64,000 bases of DNA from Eutypa lata (lineage: Eukaryota > Ascomycota > Sordariomycetes > Xylariales > Diatrypaceae), in the NCBI GenBank assembly GCA_022661535.1, contig JAKULF010000010.1, positions 1,798,001 through 1,862,000 on the forward strand, written 5' to 3'. The position numbers were made by a program, and so were the translations under genes. The notes beneath the pieces are model-generated. The model was not told the DNA's origin. It saw only the letters and a list, made by a program, of their open reading frames with translations, and searched no databases. Shown here piece after piece: positions 56,793 through 64,000 of this stretch. Every line of letters begins with the position of its first letter. Position 1 is the first letter of the stretch.

Positions 56793-57320
56793 ATGGCGTA
56801 CGTTTTTCCTTCCACCTAACCCACATCGAACCAAAGTGATGTTTTAAGAGACAGGCGGGAACGAATGGGGTCTCACCACTGCACGATCGAAATAATTACC
56901 TCGGTCACGAACGAGACTTGCTAACTCTCGGTTCTACACAGTTTGGTCAACGCCCCCAACAAGGTGCCTGAGCACCAGCGCTTCTACCAACAGCAGTACA
57001 AGCAGCACGTCCGCCTCTGGAAGATCGTACGTCCTGATCCCGAACCGTCGTCGTTGTCGTCGCTGAGAGCGCGTATTCATGCAATGTGATGATGATGGCG
57101 CAGTTTGGTTAACATGTATAATAACATAGAACCCTCGAACCCCGGCTATATACATCCCCTACCAGATTATTCTTTGGGGCGGTGTCGCATGTTCGTTAAC
57201 CCCAATTTATATCCCCAAACTGCTTAGCAACCTTTGTTGGATCTAACGTTAGATATAGCATCTGTGTACATGATGGGGCGCAAGGCCGCGGGCTACAACA
57301 CCTGGTTTGGCAAGAACTAG
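56793..57320 (+). CDS. Cytochrome c oxidase subunit VII-like (Cox7/VIIa) protein
   Basis: Exons 56793-56797, 56942-57026, 57130-57190 and 57259-57320 give 70 residues. The protein starts MALVNAPNKVPEHQRFYQQQ, like COX VIIa family members, continues VRLWKINPRTPAIYIPYQII and LWGGVASSVYMMGRKAAGYN, a single membrane helix followed by a basic end, and closes TWFGKN. This size and layout fit the small VIIa/Cox7 subunit of respiratory complex IV in the inner membrane. The first exon is 5 nt (ATGGC). Exon 3 was placed by frame: the acceptor ACATAG gives NPRTPAIYIPY. The family assignment is by resemblance of the N-terminal motif and could be another small inner-membrane subunit. Too fragmented for an open-frame search. 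Confidence 0.65.
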
Positions 57321-57787
57321 ATATGACGGATGTCGGGGGTTTTATAAGGGTGGATATGATGCCATGCTTCTTTTTGAACGAGGGCCTCATAGAGGGTGTG
57401 TGTTACCATAGGATGAGGAATAGACAGTCATTCACATATGATTCCTTTGCGTCACCTAATTACCTATCATTTGCAACGCCAGGCGCTGCTGTCACAGTGA
57501 TTTCATAATCGCAATGAGAGCCCTAACAGAAACAGGAAAAGGCACGAGTGATTCGTCTAATAATTTTCATTACGCCCCTGGCTGCAAGATGCCAATATAT
57601 CGTGCCGCCTAATGTGTGTGTGTCGGATCTAAAAGTACAACCTAACATGGGATCGGCTACTCGTAGAAATTAATATCCGTGTGAGCTTGCCGATACCGTC
57701 GTCCCTAGCGCCGCAAGTGTGTTTATGTACATACATTCAACGCGAAGAATGTTGCCTTTTTTTCTTCCCTCTCTCTCTCTCGCTCTC
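57321..57787. other. Convergent intergenic region
   Basis: Holds the 3' ends of the Cox7-like and clathrin light chain genes. A CTCTCTCTCT run lies at 57770-57789 by the clathrin stop codon. Confidence 0.5.
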
Positions 57788-58624
57788 TCAGTAACCCGAA
57801 GCTCCGGGAGCCTTCTCATCCTTCCGCAGGCTCGTGAGCAGCTCGCGGAAGCGCTCCTTGCCGGACCCGCTGGCGCCGCCCTTGGGGCCCTTGCCGCTCA
57901 CGTCGACCAGCTTGGAGATGCGCTCCCAGCTGGTGCCGCCCGAGGTGGTGTCGTCCCGGCCGGCCAGGAACTGCTCCTCGTCCTTGCGGGTCTGCGCGAT
58001 CATCTTCTCCTTCTTGGTGTTGTAGTTCTCGTAGAAGTCGTCGATGTTCTGCTGGGCCTCCTTGACCGTCTCGGCCTTCTGCTGCGAGAACTGCTCGGCG
58101 CGGCGCGCGTTGGCCGCGTCGCGCTTCTCGCGCCACTGCTTGATCACCTCGGGCTCCTGCTCGTCCTCCACTTGCGCATTGTATCCCGAGTTGTAGCTCA
58201 CTGATGGGCCGGTGACGCCACCGCCGGGTCCGACTCGCTGCAGAACAAAATATACATATTAAAACCTTGCCTTTTGTTGCGGGCGCCTAGGGGGGATGCT
58301 ACAAACCTCGTTGGTGATGTCTGGAAATTGGGTCTCGAACTGAGAGGTCTCAGCGGTTTGCTGGTCTGCGCCACTATCGCCTCCTAACAAGTCATCGTCG
58401 TTGGTCGCAAATTGTGTTGCGTCATCGCCGAGGAGTGCACGTTCACGGGCGAGGAAATCATCGGCCGAAGGGGTTCCGGCATCCTTGATGTCAGTTTGAG
58501 CTGTACAGGTGATAGGTTTAGTTAGTCTATGTACTTTCATCTCTATTGTATATCAAAAACGAATGATGTGCCAGGACATACCTCCTGAGTCGAAGTCATC
58601 CAAGGACGGGAACCGATCCGCCAT
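57788..58624 (-). CDS. CLC1: Clathrin light chain
   Basis: Minus-strand exons 58624-58582, 58500-58307 and 58237-57788 give 228 residues. The start MADRFPSLDDFDSGAQ is typical of fungal clathrin light chains. An acidic N-terminal part (ALLGDDATQFATNDDDLLGG, then SQFETQFPDI) is followed by a long charged helix that binds the heavy chain: EPEVIKQWREKRDAANARRA, FSQQKAETVKEAQQNIDDFY and ENYNTKKEKMIAQTRKDEEQ. The C-terminus has the WERISKLVDV segment and KERFRELLTSLRKDE. It coats vesicles with heavy chain and AP-1, whose gamma subunit is also in this window. It is divergent from RTT103 with about 1.1 kb between starts. The Met at 58201 in the open frame is a GTG in the last exon and is not a start. 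Confidence 0.93.
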
Positions 58625-59759
58625 GACGAAGGTAATGTTGTTGATAGATAGATCGTTAGGACAGGCAGTTACGTAGCGAGTTGACGCTTGGGAAGAGTAC
58701 CGGTGAGAAACCTCTGAATGTCCAAAATGGAATTCCGTCAAACGTTAATGGACTGGAACTTAGAATGGAATTACTGATGTGTAAGGTTAGCAGAGGAAAT
58801 GGATGGTCGCAAAACAAAATGTTTAATGCAGGTTCAATAATAATAAAAGGTCTCTCAGCCTTAGTAAATCTGGTCTTCAGCCAAGGGCCTTGTAAGGAGC
58901 TTCAGTGTGCCTACCAATTCAAGGCGCCTAGTTAGTCGCAGGGGCCACATTCCACACTTTAAGTTATCGATGTTAGAGTGACAAGATGGGTAATGCAGGT
59001 ATTAGATACTTGGACTTAATCCGTTCCAGTTCCATTAAACCCAATTGGGGTCCAAATATATAAGCATTGATTGGCTTAAGTTTATCCGATACAGCCTTCC
59101 AATTGTTCATTCTCGTACCAAGATACCTAGATACTAACTAACAACTGAATGTTCACTTTAGCTTGAAACTGCCCAGCTGGGAGAGACGGCCGATTTTATG
59201 ATTGATTGATTGTTTTGATGCATCAATCGGACCCTCAACCCATTCTCGCACATAACACAGCACACATCCTTTTTCTCCCCCTCCAATTCATTTAAGCTCT
59301 ATAGATAAAGAACTGTGGCTGGTCAAGAGGGGAACTCCCAATTATTTTATTTTCCTCTCTCACTAGGCTATCCATCGCGAGGAGGAATTTCCATCATATC
59401 AATCAAGCAAAAGCAATCAATCAATCTGAGGTACATGACGTAGACTGCCAACATCGCATCGCATCACATCGCATCGCATGATAGCTAGACACAGAGCATA
59501 GTTTTTTATATTCCTTGCCCTGCTCGAGTGATTGACTTACTGGTCGCCTCGCACCTGTAGAGTAGATTTGTCTATCTATTCTAGATAGGACGCAAACTTC
59601 CACACAGCCCAGCCCAGGATCTCTAAGCAGAGCAAAAGCAAGTCAAATTTGTCTAGCCTGCTGTTGTGTCGGAGCCAGCCAGTTCATGATCACGCGCCAC
59701 GACTTTACCCAGCCCATCTTCCCGGAAATCAGCCATCACAACATCCTCAAGCTGCCAAC
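58625..59759. promoter_or_regulatory. Divergent region, CLC1 / RTT103
   Basis: About 1.1 kb with no supported gene. Contains the pentamer array at 59451-59479 and a TCAATCAATCAATC run near 59416-59424. Holds both promoters. Confidence 0.45.
59451..59479. repeat. Pentamer (GCATC)n repeat
   Basis: Six tandem units of GCATC/ACATC upstream of RTT103. Confidence 0.85.
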
Positions 59760-61177
59760 ATGTCTTATTCGGATGATGCTGTTCTTGCAAAGCTTTCTGC
59801 CTTGTCAGAAACGCAAGATAGCATTGTTGGTGTAGCCCAATGGATTATGTTTCACAGGTAGGCCAAACTTCTTATGTGCCTAGATAATGCATAGCATGAT
59901 TGGCTTGTGAAATAGCACACTAAATGACCCATATTGCATACTAGGCGCCATGCAGAGCGTACTGTCCAGCTATGGCTTCAACGGCTCAAGGATTCCTCCA
60001 GTCATAAACGACTCAACCTCATATATCTTGCGAATGGTAAGTCTTAGAAATCATGACCAAATATTAAAATGCTCTCTAACAACTCTAAACAGAAGTCAGT
60101 CAACAATGCAAGGCTCGTCATAGGGAGGAATTCCTTGTTGCATTCTCGCCCGCTATCGCCGAGGCAGTGGCTACCGCTTATAAGGGAGCGCCAACTGAAG
60201 TACAGCAGAGAATCCGTAGAGTGGTCGATGTTTGGAAGGAGCGCAATGTCTTCGAGGTGCCCATTCAGGACGCTGTAGAAAAGAGACTCAACGGTAAGTC
60301 TTAGACTAACACCACCACTACCTACCGTCGCGCAATGATATCTGGAAACTAAACGGCATTAGAACTCGATAAGGCTCGTGGCACAGCCAAGACTGGACTT
60401 GGAGGATCGATCTTCGGCTCGGCCTCCCTCCCATCAGAACTTGCCTCTCTGTCCACGCCCCAGCAGAACGTGACAAAACTGCTCTTACCCACCAAGACAG
60501 CCGTCAGCTCCGCCAACCAGGAGTACGACAAGTTGATGGGCCCAGGCGCCACAGTTCCCTCAGCCCCCGTATACGCTGCTCGGTTGAGTGGGTTGCTCAA
60601 GACGCTAGCCCAGGCCGAAGGAGCGGTAGAGCAATGTGTCAAGGCTCGCCGGGTGCTTGTCGGGGAGCTTCAGAAACTTCTCGATTCGAACCGAGCCGCT
60701 CTCCTTGCCGACGAAGGCCAGATGGACACATTCGAGGGGAAGAGACTGGACGTGGAAGACAAGAAGAACGAGGTCGAGAGAGCCATCATGGCAGGATTAC
60801 CCAACGACGAGCCCTACATGTCCAGCAATGGGGTCGGACTCAGTGACCACCACCAGTCTGCACCGGAGCCCGAGGTCGAGGCCCTCACGCCCCCTCCGAT
60901 GGAGCAGGATGTTTCAGAGCAGCAGCCCAGCCAGCCTCCCCAGTGGTCGCCCGACCTCCCCCAAGAAGCCACCTTCCAGCAACAGCAAGCGCCAGCAGCC
61001 CCCGGCCTCGAGATGTTCTCCAACCTGGCCGCCCAGTACAAGTCCGTGCCAGTCCCCGCAGCTAACGGCTCGAAGAAGCGCCGGCTAGACGACGGCGACG
61101 ACTTCCCCGACCTCGGAGCAGACGGTATCGACGCCGACGTAGTCGAGACGCTCCGGAGGGAGAGCAACGGTGCTTGA
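59760..61177 (+). CDS. RTT103: CID-domain protein, Rtt103 type
   Basis: Exons 59760-59857, 59945-60036, 60093-60293 and 60363-61177 give 401 residues. The CTD-interacting domain occupies about residues 1-132: MSYSDDAVLAKLSALSETQD, SIVGVAQWIMFHRRHAERTV, LNLIYLANEVSQQCKARHRE and EEFLVAFSPAIAEAVATAYK, ending VDVWKERNVFEVPIQDAV. This is the fold that binds Ser2-phosphorylated RNA polymerase II tails; Rtt103 recruits the Rat1 exonuclease for transcription termination. The middle (about 165-260) is a helical region; the end is Pro/Gln-rich with a basic cluster SKKRRLDDGDD and a short acidic terminus. All splice joins are in frame with good consensus sites. An AATAAA at 61299-61304 is a candidate polyadenylation signal. 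Confidence 0.9.
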
Positions 61178-62761
61178 GGTACGCGCGTGAAGGTAGTGGG
61201 TGATATATGCGGTTGTAGGTTATCGGTTATAGGAAAGGCTATGTACGGGATTGTGACATGGCTGTCGCAGCCATTCGATGGGGATATGAGCTGAAATTAA
61301 TAAACATAAAAGTAGCCAAGGAATGGGCTATTACTCGGATACTTCCTTGTCGAAAACGGTGGCAATTGACTATCAAATTCTAGTTAAAGATCGCACAGAA
61401 TAACCCAGCTAAATCGCACACACAAATATATATTATTTGACGATGTATTAACTTAACACCTTTTTGAAAGGTTTTAATAACCTATTTGTTACTATTCTTA
61501 TTGAGGTTCAAAACTTGGTGGTCAGCCGTAGATATGAAAACGTAGCTTGTTCTATTACCCCTTATTCCGAGATATGAGTTTGGTGCCATGGTGACTCTGT
61601 TGCTGACTTCAGAATGGACATGACTGTCATATGTCAACCTGCCAGCCTTTCCAGCTCAGGTCTGATCTTCGTGGTAGAATTACTTATTACATTATCGTCT
61701 TTTCTGTACTTGTCACCCTGGGCTTCTTTCCAGAAGTGCACCTCGGTGCTTATACACAACTACTCTTTTCTAGACATGTGTTGATAATTCCCCCAGTTCG
61801 TAGAGTGACCACTCTCCTAATGCTACACTTAAGTTATACTTTACCATACTATTTCTCCCTAAAAGTCATGATATGCTATGTACTCAGCTCATGATCCAAC
61901 TCCATATTATGATCACTGACCTCCAAACAAATATTAAAAGCTATATTAGACTTCATTTGCCTCCTATCTTTACAGCTAGCAAGTACACAACAAAGGAAAA
62001 GATGATAACTGAATGGGAAAACCCGTCACGTGAACTCGGCATACTACGAATTCACCGCAGTCATTTACCTTTTTCCCCCCTAATAAGAAGCAAGTACGTA
62101 GAGTAGATATGAGCTACTGTAAATAGCGAGTTAGATCTAGATAATTGACCATGTACTTTAATAATAATAACAACATCAATATCAAAAGTTATTTCTCATC
62201 TCACGAGGATAACTACCTACTTAGGTACTTAGTATGTAGGTGTGTTTCGAGCTTCGCGAAAAGGGGTTCGAGGGGGCCCAAGCTCCCTCCCCCCCCTCCT
62301 GGACCTCTCGTTACAGGGATTGGGAAAAGCTTAACCTAGCCCCCGATCCGCTAAAACGTCCCCCGACGTCACGTCAAAACAGGTTCCAGCTCCATTGAAG
62401 TTGTTTTTTTTTACCTCGCTCTTTTACATATTAACCTCGCAAATGCCTGAATCGTCTTTTCCGCTGGCTCGGGATTCATAGATACTACTTAAGTCTAGCA
62501 TCTGTAGGATAGGCGTGGTGCTGCTTGTGTGTGATTTTCATGTCACTCTTTTTCAATAATCCAGGAACATTCGTGTATTATCCAACTCGAAAACCGGCGT
62601 CACACACAGACACAGACCTGCAAACCGTTAGTCGAGCAGGAGGGTCCTCTCTACATACAAAGTTACGATATCCTTCCCCTTCGCCGAGCGATGACGAAAC
62701 CTTCGTTTCTACTACAGTTTCCCCCATGAACTCCTGATCTCGATCTATCTATCTTTCAGCC
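61178..62761. other. Intergenic region, 1.6 kb
   Basis: AT-leaning with no supported gene; open frames at 61631-61894 and 61873-62106 look like chance. A GGGTTCGAGGGGG patch near 62267 resembles but does not fit a tRNA B box. The right end has the leader of the mannosidase gene. Confidence 0.5.
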
Positions 62762-64000
62762 ATGGCCATTCGTCGATTCCGACTCCTCCTCGCCGTGGTC
62801 GGCATATGGCTATTCGGATCTTGGTACCTGACCTGGCAGGGATCCCCTCCTCCCCCCATAGGCAAGACCGACTATAGCATGGTAGCGAGGTGGCAGAAGC
62901 TCCCGACGCGCTACCCCGTGAAGAACCTCGCCACGCTCCCGAGCCAGAACCAGAACCAGAAGACGACCAAGAAAGTCGAGATCCCGCGCGTGCAGGCGAC
63001 CCCGAAGGTGCGGGAGGACGCGGGGGCGCGGGAGCTGCGGCTGCGGCGCCTCGCGGCCGTCAAGGAGAGCTTCGTGCATAGTTGGGAGGGGTACAAGCGG
63101 GCGGCGTGGCTGCACGACGAGGTGCGGCCGCTCAGCGGGACGTTCAAGGACCCGTTCGCGGGCTGGGCGGCCACGCTCGTCGACGCCCTCGACACGCTGT
63201 GGATCATGGGGCTGCGGGAGGACTTCGAGCTCGCCGTGGCGGCCTGCGACGCCATCGACTTCGCCGCCACGGCGTCCCAGCTCATCAACGTCTTCGAGAC
63301 CACCATCCGCTACCTCGGCGGCTTCCTCGCCGCCTACGAGCTGAGCGGGAAGCAGTACCCGGGCCTGCTGCGCAAGGCCGTCGAGGTCGCCGACCTGCTC
63401 ATGTGCGCCTTCGACACCCCGAACCGCGCCCCCATCTCCCGCTGGGACTGGCGCGCCTACACGGCCGGGGAGCCCCAGGTGGCCCCCCGCAGCACCCTCG
63501 TCTCGGAGATCGGCTCGCTGAGCTTGGAGTTCTCCAAGCTGTCCCAGCTGACGGGCGACATGCAGTACCACGACGCCGCCCAGAGGATGTCGGACGAGTT
63601 CGAGCGGGGCCAGCGCAACACGAAGCTGCCAGGCATGTGGCCCGTCGTCGTCGACCCCTCCAAATCCCCCATGGCGTTCCCCGGCGACACCTTCACGCTA
63701 GGCGGCATGTCCGACTCCCTGTACGAGTATTTCCCGAAGCAGTACCTCCTGCTGGGCGGGCAGCTCGCCCAGCCCCGCCGGCTCTACGAGGGCTTCATCG
63801 ACGTCGCGAAGGCGCACCTCCTCCGGCGCGCCATGAACCCCGACGACGTCCCCATCATGTTCTTCGCGGACGCGCGCGTCCGGTCCGGCAGCGTCAAGAC
63901 CGTGGCGCAGGCCCAGCACCTGACGTGCTTCGCGGGCGGGATGGTGGGGCTCGCCGCCAAGGTCTTCGACCGCCCCCGCGCCGAGCTGCACGTCCTCGCC
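62762..64000 (+). CDS. Class I alpha-1,2-mannosidase (GH47), 3' partial
   Basis: From the ATG at 62762 the frame is open to the window edge, 413 codons, with no stop; this is why a stop-bounded frame search misses it. A short cytosolic tail (MAIRRFR) is followed by one membrane helix (about 8-26, LLLAVVGIWLFGSWYLTW), a type II anchor for the ER or Golgi lumen. The catalytic domain begins near residue 110: FVHSWEGYKRAAWLHDEVRP, LSGTFKDPFAGWAATLVDAL, DTLWIMGLREDFELAVAACD, FETTIRYLGGFLAAYELSGK and HLTCFAGGMVGLAAKVFDRP. These are GH47 landmarks; the enzyme trims mannose from N-linked glycans using calcium. The rest, with further catalytic acids, lies beyond the window. The gene is very GC-rich (many CCC, GGC, CGC codons) compared with neighbours. 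Confidence 0.88.
   Translation, partial: MAIRRFRLLLAVVGIWLFGSWYLTWQGSPPPPIGKTDYSMVARWQKLPTRYPVKNLATLPSQNQNQKTTKKVEIPRVQATPKVREDAGARELRLRRLAAVKESFVHSWEGYKRAAWLHDEVRPLSGTFKDPFAGWAATLVDALDTLWIMGLREDFELAVAACDAIDFAATASQLINVFETTIRYLGGFLAAYELSGKQYPGLLRKAVEVADLLMCAFDTPNRAPISRWDWRAYTAGEPQVAPRSTLVSEIGSLSLEFSKLSQLTGDMQYHDAAQRMSDEFERGQRNTKLPGMWPVVVDPSKSPMAFPGDTFTLGGMSDSLYEYFPKQYLLLGGQLAQPRRLYEGFIDVAKAHLLRRAMNPDDVPIMFFADARVRSGSVKTVAQAQHLTCFAGGMVGLAAKVFDRPRAELHVLA

Noticed and set aside
57719..58204. Plus-strand open frame, Leu/Ala-rich
   Set aside because: Antisense shadow of the clathrin light chain exon.
62260..62290. GGGTTCGAGGGGG as a tRNA B box
   Set aside because: It lacks the closing CC of the B box and there is no A box at a suitable distance.
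62810..63571. Minus-strand open frame of 253 codons
   Set aside because: Antisense shadow of the GH47 mannosidase, which is open to the window end on the plus strand and has the family motifs.

Overview
The window is nuclear DNA from a filamentous ascomycete. The genes carry short GT-AG introns (mostly 43-165 nt, a few of 290-400 nt), intergenic DNA holds pyrimidine-rich leaders and many TAGG/CCTA words, one block is AT-rich and looks RIP-mutated, and the proteins match Pezizomycotina families (a glutaminase A-type enzyme, a calmodulin with the usual filamentous-fungal sequence, a Dal5-type transporter). Sordariomycetes, perhaps Xylariales, is my best guess; this is inferred from general appearance and not from a search. 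I rebuilt gene models by hand, joining exons by reading frame, splice sites and family resemblance.

Layout. 1-1832: 3' part of a GtaA-like glutaminase. 2981-4209: RRM protein with an RGG/RYDR tail. 6269-12387: a 1978-residue low-complexity protein of unknown function. 13046-15887 (-): Sec39. 16415-16913: complex I NDUFS5-type subunit. 18043-19903: conserved fungal protein of unknown function. 20472-22151: FAD/NAD-binding oxidoreductase (OXNAD1-like). 23451-25482/25755: gamma-glutamylcyclotransferase-like protein with an in-frame TAG. 26317-29167 (-): AP-1 gamma-adaptin. 29878-30999 (-): monoglyceride-lipase-like hydrolase. 32376-34784 (-): mitochondrial ABC half-transporter (Mdl type). 35518-38415: gene-poor, with a possible small membrane protein and a decayed gene. 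38416-39893: unknown membrane-tethered protein. About 39960-41060: AT-rich and strand-asymmetric CpG-sparing block. 41675-42544: intronless nitroreductase-family protein. 42966-43261: possible gene relic. 44108-46165: Dal5-type MFS transporter. 46166-49075: gene-poor, with a tRNA-like relic. 49076-50235 (-): calmodulin. 51535-53168: Tlg2/syntaxin-16 t-SNARE. 53716-56298 (-): PPR-like mitochondrial protein. 56793-57320: a 70-residue Cox7/VIIa-like subunit. 57788-58624 (-): clathrin light chain. 59760-61177: Rtt103-type CID protein. 62762-64000: 5' part of a GH47 alpha-mannosidase, open at the window edge.

Most genes are conserved housekeeping genes. Four act in membrane traffic (Sec39 in ER tethering; AP-1 gamma, clathrin light chain and Tlg2 at the trans-Golgi/endosome) and four or five in mitochondria (NDUFS5, Cox7-like, Mdl, the PPR protein, perhaps the OXNAD protein). 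They are spread over both strands among unrelated genes, so I do not read them as a cluster. The accessory part of the window is about 35-49 kb, where relics, the AT-rich block, an unknown membrane protein, the nitroreductase and the transporter lie. I found no clear new biological system. The best leads are the CpG-sparing mutated block, the in-frame TAG, the unknown membrane protein and the giant disordered protein.
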